Below, piece after piece: positions 8,363 to 19,700 of a stretch of DNA of 64,000 nucleotides. Both the position numbers and the translations under genes were made by a program. The stretch is from Lachnospiraceae bacterium C1.1 (GTDB lineage Bacteria; Bacillota; Clostridia; Lachnospirales; Lachnospiraceae). The notes below the pieces were generated by a model. The model was not told the origin of the DNA and searched no databases. It worked only from the letters and a program-made list of their open reading frames with translations. Numbering within the stretch: position 1 is the first letter of the stretch; each line of letters opens with the position of its first letter. The stretch is from NCBI GenBank assembly GCA_030434875.1, contig JAUISW010000001.1, positions 2,119,501-2,183,500 of the forward strand. Reading direction: 5' to 3'.

Positions 8363-9106
8363 ATGACATTGTATATTGCTGTTTTAGACGATAATCCTGC
8401 TGACAGAAAGCAGGCTGAACGGCTTCTTTCAAGAGAAGCTGATCTTCGTACGCCTTCCGGAGAGGTTTTATATATAGATACTTACGGAAATGTTGAATCA
8501 ATACTTTCATCTGCAAGCCGCTATGATCTCTTTTTTGTAGATATAAGCGGATCCGAGCGGGACGGAATGATGGTGGCAGTACGTCTTCGAAACAGTGGTG
8601 TCTTAAGCCCTATCGTACTCTGTTCTGACAAGATCGACTATGAGACAAAATACGGGAAGGATGAGGATTTTATTTATGTAAAAAAACCTCTCTGGCAGAA
8701 GGATTATGCCCGCTATATCGATCATGCCTTTAAGGAAAAAGAAGAACGTCCTGTTCTTATCGAATTCAGAAATGAAACAGATACTGTCCTCTGTGCAGCA
8801 TCCGATATCCTTTATGCAAGGGAAAACGGAGCTTATATTAATATTGCAATGACTGAGCAGCGTTCTTTTCACATGCTTGGGGATTTCAAAAAATTCAATT
8901 CCCTTATCTCAGATTTCAGATCATCTTTTCTCCAGACATCAAAAGACACCGTCATAAACATGTCTCATGTCACAGCCTCCAAGGGCTCGACCTTCAAAAT
9001 GTCCGACGGTGCCATTATCCGTTATGGTATTTTTTCAAAGAAAAAAATGCAAAAAGCCTGGGAAGAATATATCAGGCAGCATATTTCCCTTAATATCAAA
9101 AAGTGA
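8363..9106 (+). CDS. LytTR-family response regulator
   Basis: Two-domain regulator of 247 aa. The receiver domain has the acidic pair in AVLDDNPADR and the phospho-acceptor Asp in LFFVDISG. The C-terminal LytTR DNA-binding domain (about 130-240) includes ILYARENGAYINIAM and TVINMSHV. Such proteins (AgrA/LytR type) often control peptide-signal or envelope genes. No histidine kinase is next to it. AGGGG precedes the ATG. Its 3' end overlaps the convergent degV-like gene by 11 bp. Targets are unknown. Confidence 0.88.
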   Translation: MTLYIAVLDDNPADRKQAERLLSREADLRTPSGEVLYIDTYGNVESILSSASRYDLFFVDISGSERDGMMVAVRLRNSGVLSPIVLCSDKIDYETKYGKDEDFIYVKKPLWQKDYARYIDHAFKEKEERPVLIEFRNETDTVLCAASDILYARENGAYINIAMTEQRSFHMLGDFKKFNSLISDFRSSFLQTSKDTVINMSHVTASKGSTFKMSDGAIIRYGIFSKKKMQKAWEEYIRQHISLNIKK

Positions 9107-9935
9107 CTATTATCCCTCCACGTCCTGCATAAAGTGAGCTGATCCCGGCTGTATTAAGTATTACGGTTCTTGCAAATTCAGCCTTGGAAATATATCTTGC
9201 CATGACTTTTTCCGCTCTTTCGCGGCAGTTCACATGAGTAATAAAGAGTGTCCTGTCTTTGGTATCCTTAATTTTTGCAAGTGACAGCTCAACCATCTTA
9301 TCTAATGCCTTTGCCATTCCTCTGGCAAGAACTGCCTGCTCTATCACTCCGTGGACACCTAAGCAGACAGGCTTTATGTTTAATGCCTGGGCTACCAGCG
9401 TCTTCATTCTTGAAAGACGTCCATTCTTTCTTAAAACCTCCATATTTTCCAGAACAAAGAAGGTCTGCATATTATTATGAATGAAGTCTTCTGTTTTTGA
9501 AATTATCTCATCCGGCGAAAGACCCATATCCGCATATTCTGCCGCTTTCATCAATGCCTGAGCTTCTCCTGAGGATGCTGACTCTGAGTTAAATACATGT
9601 ATCTTTTTTCCCGGATGCTCCTCCTCATAAATTGTTGCTGCAAGCCTTGCACTCTGATATGAACCCGAGAGCTCCGCAGAAAGAGTCGCCACAAATATCA
9701 CATCAGCATCTCCTTCAAAGGCCTTCATATAAAGTTCCGGTGAAGGGCATGCCGATTTGGGGCATTTCGGATACTCATCAATGGACTCCAGAAATTTATT
9801 CATGTTAAGTGACGCATCATCAATAAATACTGTTTTCCCAACATTTATCGTGAGCGGCACTCTGACGCAATCATGATCATCTTCAAAAAAATCAGGAAAT
9901 TCACAGCAGCTGTCTGCAACATACTTAAATTTCAT
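9096..9935 (-). CDS. DegV family fatty-acid-binding protein
   Basis: DegV proteins bind long-chain fatty acids; in Firmicutes they are FakB partners of the FakA fatty-acid kinase. It has 279 aa. The N-terminal KFKYVADSCCEFP has the family start, although the usual Thr/Ser of the DSxxDL motif is replaced here by Cys-Cys. FVATLSAELSGSYQSARLA is the second binding loop, and VLENMEVLRKNGRLSRMK and NIKPVC follow. A GAGAGG ribosome site is present. No FakA homologue (DhaK/DhaL fused type) lies next to it; the distant DhaK and DhaL genes are separate subunits and unlikely partners. Confidence 0.9.
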   Translation of the reverse strand: MKFKYVADSCCEFPDFFEDDHDCVRVPLTINVGKTVFIDDASLNMNKFLESIDEYPKCPKSACPSPELYMKAFEGDADVIFVATLSAELSGSYQSARLAATIYEEEHPGKKIHVFNSESASSGEAQALMKAAEYADMGLSPDEIISKTEDFIHNNMQTFFVLENMEVLRKNGRLSRMKTLVAQALNIKPVCLGVHGVIEQAVLARGMAKALDKMVELSLAKIKDTKDRTLFITHVNCRERAEKVMARYISKAEFARTVILNTAGISSLYAGRGGIIVTF

Positions 9936-10033
9936 GGTACATAGCCTCTCTTCCGCATGACGTAGTTTTTAATACTAGATACATTTTACCATACATTGTC
10001 TTTTATGAAAAGCATTCTTTAAAAGCTAGATGT

Positions 10034-10062
10034 TTGGCAATTTTCGTGGTAAACTGTATATA
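10034..10062 (+). promoter_or_regulatory. Predicted sigma-A promoter of the sortase pair
   Basis: TTGGCA (10034-10039), a 17-bp spacer and TATATA (10057-10062) form a strong consensus promoter about 40 bp before the ATG at 10104, which has a GGGGGAG ribosome site. Confidence 0.7.
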
Positions 10063-10103
10063 GAAGAAGAAAGATAATTACTAAAAAAGGGGGAGACAGT
10101 CTG

Positions 10104-10928
10104 ATGAAGAAGGGTGTGCTCAGAGTTGCAGCAGTAGTTTTATTTGCTGCGGTTATTTTTATTAATATTTCTCACGGTCATGTCAAAGCATTTCAGGGCA
10201 AGGATTCCGGCACTACCGAAGAAGTCAGTGTCATCGACGGAGACGGGGTTCTAGCTGATTCCGGCGAAGAGGAAAAAGAAACCTCATCCACCATTGAAAA
10301 TCTGGATCAACTTACCGCAGGAGCCGGTTCGATTTCCACTAAAGCCTCCAAAGAGAGTAAAAGTGATGAAAAAGATATAAATGTTCCTGAAAAAACGGAT
10401 AGCATTAAGGCTGATCCAAAGAAAGATGATAAAGCTTCATCCGGAAAGACCGTCATTAAAAAAGAAGAAATCACCTCTGTTGCAGAGGCGGATATAAATA
10501 ATTCTGACGCAGAGATTTCTGATAAGGAAGCTGCTGATTCAGCTAAAGCTGAAAGCGAAGCTAATATCACTGATGCAGATATCCAAAAGCTTGAAAATGA
10601 TAATACCGAAGCATCCGAAACTACTGTTGAGGCTGATCCGGAGACAGAGGTTCTTGCAGGACGTTCAGAGCCTAAGACAGCCGGAAAAGATGTTCCGATA
10701 GTTATTTTTGCAGTATTTGCTTTACTTGCAGATTTCTTCCTGGTTCTTATCGATAACGCTCATGGAATGACTGAAGAAGATAAAGCCAATGCATTGAAAA
10801 AGATCAAGGCAGGAATTCATCCCGGAAGCAGGATTAGCCTGATTTCTGCTTATATCGAAGTTTTCAATCTTTTACTTTATTATCACCTTATAGGAAAATA
10901 CATTAAACGAAATAAAAAATATGCTTAA
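10104..10928 (+). CDS. Putative sortase substrate: acidic Ser/Glu/Lys-rich membrane protein
   Basis: 274 aa with no family I recognise. It has an N-terminal hydrophobic signal/anchor (about 5-27), then about 170 residues of low-complexity, charged sequence rich in Asp, Glu, Lys, Ser and Ala. Then SEPKTAGKDVP is followed directly by a hydrophobic stretch (IVIFAVFALLADFFLVLID). That pattern resembles sorting signals of the (S/N)PxTG or PKTxD-P type used by clostridial class B sortases. A typical sorted protein would end soon after; this one continues about 60 residues with another hydrophobic helix and a basic tail, so processing is uncertain. It overlaps the sortase gene by 8 bp, so the two are translated together. 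Confidence 0.7.
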   Translation: MKKGVLRVAAVVLFAAVIFINISHGHVKAFQGKDSGTTEEVSVIDGDGVLADSGEEEKETSSTIENLDQLTAGAGSISTKASKESKSDEKDINVPEKTDSIKADPKKDDKASSGKTVIKKEEITSVAEADINNSDAEISDKEAADSAKAESEANITDADIQKLENDNTEASETTVEADPETEVLAGRSEPKTAGKDVPIVIFAVFALLADFFLVLIDNAHGMTEEDKANALKKIKAGIHPGSRISLISAYIEVFNLLLYYHLIGKYIKRNKKYA

Positions 10929-11757
10929 AAAAATAATAATCGTACTGCGCATGGTATTTATACTATGCGCAGTATTTATAATTATAGGACTTTACCAGTT
11001 CAACGAAAACATAGAAAAAACTGAAAAGCTTCAGGAATTAAAAGCTCACTCCTCTTCTGCCCTGGGCAATGACTCGGCATCAGTCAGTACAGAAGCAGAT
11101 CTTTCCCGTTCAGGAAATTCGACTTCCGACAACAAGACCGGTTCTATTTCAGATAACAGTCAGATAAAAGAAATCCTTCCGGAATACCGTGAACTTTATG
11201 CTATAAATAATGATATGGTCGGCTGGCTCAAAATTGATGGCACAAATATCGACTATCCGGTAATGCGATGCAATGATGGTGAATATTATCTAAGTCATGA
11301 TTTTTATAAAAAAGAGGATAAAAACGGAACACCTTTTGTAAAGTCCTTTGCCGATCTTGACAGCCCCGGAGATAATTTTGTTGTCTATGCCCACAATATG
11401 AAAAACGGCACTATGTTCGGAAACCTTGATGATTACGAGAACCCGGTCTTTGCCGATGAACATCAGATAATAGAATTTGATACCTTATATGAAAAACGGC
11501 ACTACCGGATAATATCAGTCTTTCGTTCAGAAGTATACTCTGAAGATGCTGATAATGAGGATAAATTTAAATATTACCAGTTTTATAATGCAGATACGAA
11601 AGAAGAATTTGATCATTTCTATGAAAATATAAAATCTATTTCATCTTATCCCAGCGAATTGGCGGCATCCTATGGTGACAAATTCATCACTCTTTCCACT
11701 TGTGCCTATCATACAAACAACGGACGTTTCGTCGTTGTTGGAAAAGAGATTGATTAA
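10921..11757 (+). CDS. Class B sortase
   Basis: Membrane-anchored cysteine transpeptidase that attaches proteins to peptidoglycan or links subunits. It has 278 aa with one N-terminal transmembrane helix (about 5-25), a Ser/Thr-rich linker and a catalytic domain from about residue 90. The catalytic His is in VVYAHNMKNGTMFGNL, the Cys in LSTCAYHTNNGR, and the Arg closes that motif. MVGWLKIDGTNIDYPVM is the class B signature. It is coupled to the preceding gene and ends at a strong bidirectional terminator. A second class B sortase lies at 59,205. Confidence 0.93.
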   Translation: MLKKIIIVLRMVFILCAVFIIIGLYQFNENIEKTEKLQELKAHSSSALGNDSASVSTEADLSRSGNSTSDNKTGSISDNSQIKEILPEYRELYAINNDMVGWLKIDGTNIDYPVMRCNDGEYYLSHDFYKKEDKNGTPFVKSFADLDSPGDNFVVYAHNMKNGTMFGNLDDYENPVFADEHQIIEFDTLYEKRHYRIISVFRSEVYSEDADNEDKFKYYQFYNADTKEEFDHFYENIKSISSYPSELAASYGDKFITLSTCAYHTNNGRFVVVGKEID

Positions 11758-11768
11758 ATAAAAGTAAA

Positions 11769-11811
11769 AATCCCTGCAGCCCATTTATTCGGACTGCAGG
11801 GATTCTTTTTT
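11769..11811. terminator. Bidirectional terminator between sortase and GH43 genes
   Basis: A perfect 11-bp stem, AATCCCTGCAG (11769-11779) with CTGCAGGGATT (11794-11804), has T runs on both sides. It serves the convergent sortase (plus) and GH43 (minus) genes. Confidence 0.88.
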
Positions 11812-11820
11812 GATTGATTA

Positions 11821-13686
11821 TTATTTACCTACTACTTTTACAACTACTGTGCCGCTAACTTCTTTTCCATCACCATCTGTGTAAGTAACTTTAAGGTTAT
11901 AATTTCCTGCCTTTGTCATATCTACAGATGAACTGTCAACATCAAAGCCCTTACGAAGGATCTTGATACCACCGTCATCGTATTTAACGGTTACTCTGAT
12001 ATCATCTGTCTTAAGGCTTGATCCTGTCTTGTAGACTTTAGCAGACTTTCTGACTGTGATAGCGCTTACTTCTGCTTCATCAGACCCTTCTATACCTGTA
12101 GAAACTGAGAAGGTGCATGCACTCTCTTCAGGATCACTTGTTACGCTTAACTTACCATCAGTTACAGTGAGATAGTATCCGGGATATTTAACACTTTCAA
12201 AAGTAACGCCATCAGTTACAGAACTGTCAAAGCCTTCCAGTGTCTTAAATGTCATTCGCTTGGAATCTGTCGTAAATCCGTCAGATGAAGCCTTCTGATA
12301 ATCCTGTCCCATTGTTACGCCCTTGTCTGTGTCTACCTGGAGGTAAAGACCCGGTTTGTTGTAAGACTCTATAGAAACATAAGCATCATTATCAGGATTT
12401 GCTTTTCCTGAAACTATCTGCCAGAGTGAATCATTTTCCTCTGCATCAGCATCAACAGATACAGGCACATCTGTATAAGGATACATGCTGTCAGATAATG
12501 AATTTGTAAAGTTCTCATGTGCTATCGGATTGCCGCTGCCATCCTTGATAGAGCTTGCTGTTCCGTTAAGTCCTGTAGATGTTTCCTCGATGTAATCAAT
12601 GCTTCCGTCATCATTGAACTTCATTTCCTGGATGCAGATAACTCTTCTGAAGCCTGAGCCCCATGGAAGTGATCCGTTATGATGTATAAAATAGGTCTTT
12701 CCCTTGAAATCAATAACTGCCATATGGTTTGTATTTGATGTTGCTGTAGGCTCCATCAAAAGTCCGCCATAGGTATAGCTCTTTGACATCAGATCATCAG
12801 TTACTGCATAAGCCATTCTCTCTCTCCAGTTCATAGCATAGAAGAGATAATACTGACCTGTATAATTTCCGTCTGAATCCTGTCTTCTATAGAGCCAGGG
12901 TGCCTCTGTAAAGCCATCCGTTCCTGTCATTCCATCGATAGTTACTTCAAGTATATCTCCGTCTTTACCGTCTGCTCTTTCAGATGCTGTTACCGCTGTT
13001 ATTTCTCCGTCATCATTACGGTCAGCTATGGAGATCATATCTTCATTGAGCTCTGCTATATTGTAGTTTGTATTTCCCCATGCAACATATCTGTGCTCAA
13101 CTCCGTCTACTGTCTCTACCCATGCAGTCGGATCGATGTCTCCCCAGCTAGGGCTTGCTTTAGTCTGAGAATCAAGTACCAGTGGCTTTCCTATATCTTC
13201 AAAAGGACCTGTCGGTGAATCAGATACTGCTACACCGATACATTTTCCTTCACCGCTTGCAGTACTCTCTGCACAATAATAGAAATAATACTTATCATTA
13301 TATTTCATTACCTGACCTGCCCAGGCGGAAGTTGTATCTGCCCATTTGATATCGGTCATGCTGAGGATGGTTCCCTCATAGGTAAAATTCTTTAAATCTT
13401 TTGTTGAATAGCATCTCCAGTCAGGCATTACATAACTGTCTCCGCTGGAGGCATCATGTCCTACATAGATATAAACTGTGTCACCATCAACCAATGCTGA
13501 AGGATCTCCTCCGTAAAGGATATCATCCTCACCATCGAATCCAAGAACCGGATTTCCGTCATTACTTTTTACAAGTGAAACTGTATTGCTTGAAGCACCA
13601 TATACATTTACTGCCGGTATTGCTGCAACAGAGCCTCCAAGGATCATTGAAAGCGTAAGCAGTCCGGCAACTATTCTGTTTCTCAT
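11821..13686 (-). CDS. Secreted GH43 glycosidase with AbfB-like and Ig-like domains
   Basis: Extracellular enzyme of 621 aa, likely an arabinofuranosidase or xylosidase acting on arabinoxylan or arabinan. Residues 1-31 are a signal peptide. The five-bladed GH43 domain (about 45-400) shows the general-base Asp in LYGGDPSALVDG, the pKa-tuning Asp region WGDIDPTAWV, and the acid Glu in GFTEAPWLYRR. A domain at about 425-530 with YVSIESYNKPGLYLQV and VKYPGYYLTV repeats looks like the AbfB arabinose-binding module (CBM42). The last 80 residues are a bacterial Ig-like fold. It starts 76 bp after the larger GH43 gene and is probably in the same operon. No LPxTG-type anchor is visible. Confidence 0.9.
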   Translation of the reverse strand: MRNRIVAGLLTLSMILGGSVAAIPAVNVYGASSNTVSLVKSNDGNPVLGFDGEDDILYGGDPSALVDGDTVYIYVGHDASSGDSYVMPDWRCYSTKDLKNFTYEGTILSMTDIKWADTTSAWAGQVMKYNDKYYFYYCAESTASGEGKCIGVAVSDSPTGPFEDIGKPLVLDSQTKASPSWGDIDPTAWVETVDGVEHRYVAWGNTNYNIAELNEDMISIADRNDDGEITAVTASERADGKDGDILEVTIDGMTGTDGFTEAPWLYRRQDSDGNYTGQYYLFYAMNWRERMAYAVTDDLMSKSYTYGGLLMEPTATSNTNHMAVIDFKGKTYFIHHNGSLPWGSGFRRVICIQEMKFNDDGSIDYIEETSTGLNGTASSIKDGSGNPIAHENFTNSLSDSMYPYTDVPVSVDADAEENDSLWQIVSGKANPDNDAYVSIESYNKPGLYLQVDTDKGVTMGQDYQKASSDGFTTDSKRMTFKTLEGFDSSVTDGVTFESVKYPGYYLTVTDGKLSVTSDPEESACTFSVSTGIEGSDEAEVSAITVRKSAKVYKTGSSLKTDDIRVTVKYDDGGIKILRKGFDVDSSSVDMTKAGNYNLKVTYTDGDGKEVSGTVVVKVVGK

Positions 13687-13762
13687 TATTTAGAAAACCT
13701 CCGTTTTTTATCTTTCCCGAAGGCCGATATTATCATACCGGCCCCGGAATAAGATATCCCTA

Positions 13763-16700
13763 TCAGAATTTAGCTTTAAGTGTTGCCTTGTACTTCTTTC
13801 CACCGATAACAACTGTTATCTTGGTTGAACCCTTAGCCTTTACGGTAATTGTTCCGTCAGCTGCGATCTCTGCAACAGATGTCTTAGATGACTTGCAGGA
13901 TTCAAGCTCTGCATATGTAACACCTGTGAGCATCTCAGTGATCTTGTAGGTTCCGGCTGCTGTTACCTTAAGCTTCTTCATCTTCGGTACTTCAGCTGTA
14001 ATTGTGTAAACTGCTGACTCACCGTTCTTACCTACTGCTGTGACAGTTGCTGTTCCGGTCTTCTTTACCTTGACCTTGCCCTTCTTTGTTACCTTAACGA
14101 TCTTCTTATTTGAGATAACATATTTCTTAACCGCAAATGAAGGTCTGATATAATACTTATTCTTTGCAAGAAGAAGGTTATCAGCATCTGCTGAAAGTAT
14201 TCCGTCTGCAGGAGTCTTAGGAGTTACAACAGTTTCTGTTGTATCAGATGCTGTGTTATCAGATGCTGTGTTATCTGATGCTGTGTTATCTGATGTTGTA
14301 TTATCATCCTTACTGTCATCCTCAACATCATCCCTACTGTCATCATCTGCATCATCCTCGCTGTCATCTCCGGAAGCACTGCTGTCTGTTACTGTAACTT
14401 CTGTTACATACTCAACAGGATACTCATCATAAAGAGATGTTACTGTTACACTGATCTCAGCTGTTCCAGCCTTAACTGCCTTAACTGTTGCTTTTCCGTC
14501 TGCAAATACAGCTGTTGCTACACTTGTATCAGAAGATTCTGCCTTAACTGTTACACAATCGCTGATATCATCTGATATTGCGATGATCTCTTTGCTCTCA
14601 CCCTTTTCAAGAGTCATTGATTCGCTGTAAGCTGAATCATCAACCTTCTCGAATGGATCAAGATAATCTGTGTCTGCTTCTGCTGCCTTGATAGCTGCAC
14701 TGAGTTTCTCAACTGCTGCTGCGATCTCAGCCTTTGTTGCTGCTGTTTTTGCTGCTTCAACTGCTTCTTTAACTGCCTTGAGGCTGTCATTTAAGTTAAC
14801 TGCGATATCAAGGATATCTGCTGCCTCAAGAAGCAGTGAATCCAGTTCTGTTCTGTCGGGAGCTTTTACAGTAAATACAAATTTCTGACTTGCTGTAAGA
14901 TTGCCCTCTGTTACTGTTGCTGTAAGTGTAACCTCTGTATCAGTTGTTACATCAGCTACTGTTCCGTCTGTTGCTATCACTTCTTCATCAGAAGATGTCC
15001 ATACTACATCCATCTCATCAACTTCATCCACAAGATTAAGATCGAAATAGATCTCATCTGCAGATGCATTGCGGTTAAGCACTTCATCCAGTGTAAGAAG
15101 GCTTTCAAATTCTTTCTGGAATGACTCTGCGTAAGGTTCCTGGATTTCTTCCGCGGTCTTTGCACCATTGTAAACAGCAAACTTTGAAATCGTTCCTGTA
15201 AAGTTAGGATCTGCTGACCAGCATGATTTTCCTAAGTAGCCTAAAATATCATTCTTGCAACCGTTCTCGATAATATCTGCAATGCTGTAACCGGATGAAA
15301 TAGTTGTTCCAACCTGCACACCATTCAGGTAAAGTGTAACGTCACCTTCATCAAATACCATATCTGCAGTGTATTCTTTACCTGCAGTTGTTGTAATACC
15401 GGTATCATAGAGAATCTCTGTTGAAGAGTTCTTTATTCCCGATCTCAGCGTGCTTCCACCGAATGCAGGTGAAAGGAACAGATAATTTGTTCCCGTGCTG
15501 AGCGGATTTGAGCCTATGCAGTATGCCCATGCATTGCTGCCGCAGGAAGCATCTCTTGAGAAAGTGCACTCGATGGTGAACTTTTCTTCATCTGAAAGAG
15601 CATCCATTATTGAAAGAGGAAGTGTTACATAGCCTGTGCTTGTAAGATTGAGTACGCCATCCTCTGCCGTTACTCCGCTGCCCTTTATTACTGCACTGTT
15701 CTTGTTGCCTGACTTATCAGGAATTGTTGTTCCGTCTATATTGCTGAAGTCAAGCTCTACTGCTGTCTCTGTGTTAACAATATCTGAAGCTTCTACTGTT
15801 ACATTTGTTTCAGCTGTCTTTGTTACTGATCCATAGGTTACTGATGTTGTGATCACACAGCTTCCCTCTGCAACTGCAGTCACAGTTCCGTTCTTAACGG
15901 TTGCTACTGACTCGTCAGACGAATTATAGGAAACCGTATAGCCCTTTACCACTGAAGGAACACTGAGTTCTACGGAGCCTGTCTTACCTGCCTTAAGACT
16001 CAGGGAAGCTACAGTACTTATGCCCTTTTCCTCAAATATATCCTCTGCTGTCTTTCCATCATAGAGACTGTAAACCTGGGAAGCATCCAGAACTTCATCG
16101 TAAAGATAAAGATCATCGATATATCCAACATATTCGTTATCCCAGTAAGTCACTCCAAGATAAATGCCCTGGTTTTCTCCGTTAAGAGCCTCTGCTGCCT
16201 CTCCTGTTGTTGTTAATTCACCGTTCTCATAAACTTTTGTGCTGTTGCCATCCTGTGTGATGGTGATCATCTTCCATTCATTTTTTTCATGAGTTACGTT
16301 TCCGATGGTTGTCCAGCTATAACTGCTGTTATCTGTCTCGTTTGTCCATACCTTGTATTTAGTCCCGTCATCCGCACCTGAAATAGCGAGCCATTTTTCA
16401 GGGCTGTTATATCCAAGGAATACGGTTGCTGAGTTTACTACTACTGAGCCTGTGGGCTTTGTCCAGAATGACAGTGTATACTTGTCACCAAGATTTTCGT
16501 TTGCAAGCTTTACACCATAATCTCCAAGAAGTATTGCCTGGTCGTCTTCATCATCTGTGTGACCTGCACCGTAAACCGGATCCTTGCTGTATGCTGTAAG
16601 ACCGGTAACAAGTGCCTTTGCTCCTTCAGGAAGTTCTCCATCAAAGTCCTCGTGTGTAACTTCCTCAGGAAGACCTGTATAACTCTTTGTGCTGTAGATA

Positions 16701-19700
16701 TTTGCAACTTCGCTTGATGTTACTGCTCTGTTGTAAACTGTGATGTCATCGATAAGTCCGTTGAAGTACTCACCTGAATCCCAGCTTGCCCTGCCTATAC
16801 GGAAGATACCGTTTTCTGCATCACCGAAAAGATCCTCAAGTGAAACAGAAGACTCAACAGTGCTTATCTTCTCGCCATTTACATAAAGTTCTGTAGAATC
16901 ATCCTTAGCAACTACAGTGATCATCTTCCAGCTGTCATCGTATTTACCGCCTGTGTAGCTGTTTACAGCTGAACGCGTACCGGAATCCATAAATCTCTGT
17001 ACGAAGATTCCATCATCATTAAAGCTGCTCGAAGCAGTAGTATCAATAATTCCAAGATATGTCTCGAAATTGCTTCCAAATGCCGTATTGCTGCTTCCCC
17101 ACTTTATGGCATCAGCATAAGGTGCTGCAAATACAGCCCATCCTCCATTATCAGTTACCTTGCTCCAATAGTTGATAGTAACTTCAGACTGTCCTGTAAG
17201 CAGTGCCGTTCCGTCCTCCGCCTGGATATCAAGATACTGTTCATCTGATGCCGAAAGCGAAAGGGCTTTTCCTCCGAGTTCTGAATTTGAAACTGTTGAA
17301 GGAGCATTGTGTGCAACTACCTTAACACCATCAGCGCTTAAAGGTTCATCACCATCAAATGAAAGATTGAAAAGTGCCGAATCCTTAAGTGAGATATCTG
17401 AAACTTCATCATCATCATCATCAGATGCTGTACTTGCCCATTTTTCCTGAATAGCCTCATACTCTTCTGCTGTTATAGGAAGCACCGAACCATGACGCAT
17501 CTTTGAAGGATATGAATAGTCCGTTGCTGCTGTAAATTTTCCTGATGCAATATCAGTTGTCATTGCCGGGAAATATCCCTGGCTTGTTGCAAAGCGGTCA
17601 AGTATCATGCAGTATTCATCAACACTGCTGTCTGCTGCATCATCAGGATTTACCTTGTAGATCATTCCGCCTTCAACACCACTTGTTGATGAAAGGAATG
17701 AGGAATCAACACCTTCCCATTCACCCATGAGTTCCTGGCTTTTTTCCATATATTCATAGCCTGTTGACTCATTTTTGGAAATCCTGTAATACCAGTCACC
17801 AACCTTTATAACAGATGTATCTATTGTTGCAAAGGTATTTTCAATCCAGATCTGCGGCTCTGAGAATGTATAGAAATCTCTCGTTGTAGCGCAGTATACT
17901 CTGTGTTTGGCATAACTGTCATCAGAATTTGTTGAAGACCAGAATACAAAATACTCACCCTTGTCTTCATCATAAACAGCTTCAGGAGCCCATGCCATTC
18001 CGGCATTATCCGCTGCAACCTCTACAAGTCTTTCATCAGACCAGTTCACAAGATCTGTTGATTCATAAACAGCAATGGAGTGACTTCCATTTACACCTGA
18101 TTCAGGCCATGGGGTTGAATCTGTCTGCATTCTGCTGTAGATCGAAAGATCAGTTGCGATAAGATAGAATTTATCTCCCTCAGGTGAACGGATTATTGAA
18201 GGATCCCTGAGTCCTGTCTCACCGAGTGTCGATGTAAATATCGGCTTTCCACTGTTCAGTATCGTAAAGTTTCTTCCGTCAGTACTTGACGAGAAATAAA
18301 TCTGCTCGTCTGTTGCCGAAGTAGGGTATGTCTCACCTACAAAGTGAACGAAGATGTAATCCTCAGGATCAACTTCTTCTGCTTCTGCCTTAACATTAAG
18401 ATTAAATACCTTTGTTACAGTGCTGCTTCCAAATTTAATAGAAGCTGTAAGAGTAACCTCTGTATCCTCTGCCTGTCTTGTAACTACACCAGGTGCCATA
18501 TTATCAATGGATACAGTTGATACGACATCTTCATTTGTTGATGTCCAGCTGATCTCAGAACCATTCTTTCCTTCTTCAGGAAGAGTGATATTTCCTCTGA
18601 TATCATTTGCACTGGGGATATTAAGTGCTTTTGCATCTGCTGCTGCAAATTCTGCATCGCTTCCTACATAAACTGTGAGGTTATAATCAAGTCCAAGAGC
18701 CTCTGCCTGATTAGCTGCAGTCTCATTAAATACAGGCTTGCCATCCTCATCAAAGCTTACATAGTTGATCTCTGCATTACGGCAAGGATCATAAAGAGGA
18801 TCCTTATCTGCGTAATCACACTTGTTCTGGTGACATCTCTCATCCCTTGCGTGATAAACAATGATAACATTTCCGTCTTCATCAACTGTAAATGAATTAT
18901 GTCCCGGACCATATTCATCAAGATTTGTCAGGTCATCTGAAGAGAATATAGGTTCATCATCCTTTGTCCAGCTGTCAGGATCCAGCAGGTCTGAATCATT
19001 GTCGGCTGTAAGAAGACCTACCTTGTATTCATCACCTGTTCCGTCTGCTGAAAATGCAATGTAGATGTTATCTCCATTCTTTAATACTGCCGGTCCCTCG
19101 TTTACAGTGTTTGTTGTCTTTTCCCATGAGTACGAAGGAATCGCAATAGTTACAGGATCAGTTTTCAGCTTCCATGGCTCATCCATGTCAACCTCAGCGA
19201 TCATGAGATTTGATGCACTGGGTTTATAAGCCCATACAACATATCCGATATTATTGCCGCTTACATCTTCGTTTTCAAAGTATGTCATATCCAGTGAGAA
19301 CGCTGAACCATCGAAATATGTATCGCTCGTTCCGTCCTTTAACTGCATCTGACCGCTCTCTGTCGGCAGTGACCAGTTGTCAGCATCAAGGAGGTTATCC
19401 GAATCGCTGCATACAAGGCAATGTGCACCAATGGACCACTGACCGTCATTGCATGTACCTGCAAAGTAAACAACCCATGTATCTCCAACCTTATGAAGCT
19501 CGGGTGCCCATATGTGCTTGCTTAAAGCGCCTGAATCATTTGCTTCCCAGATAACAACATCTTCAGCATCCTGAAGTCCGAGGATAGTCTTGGATTTTCT
19601 AAGAGCGATCCTGTCATATCCGGCTGTAACACTTCCATATGCCGGCCATGAAGAAGTCATGTAATAGTATCCGTCATCTTCATTATAAATGATAAACGGA

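Noticed and set aside
14236..14305. Tandem 15-bp repeats as a CRISPR or mobile-element trace
   Set aside because: They are in frame within the GH43 gene and code for TASDN linker units.
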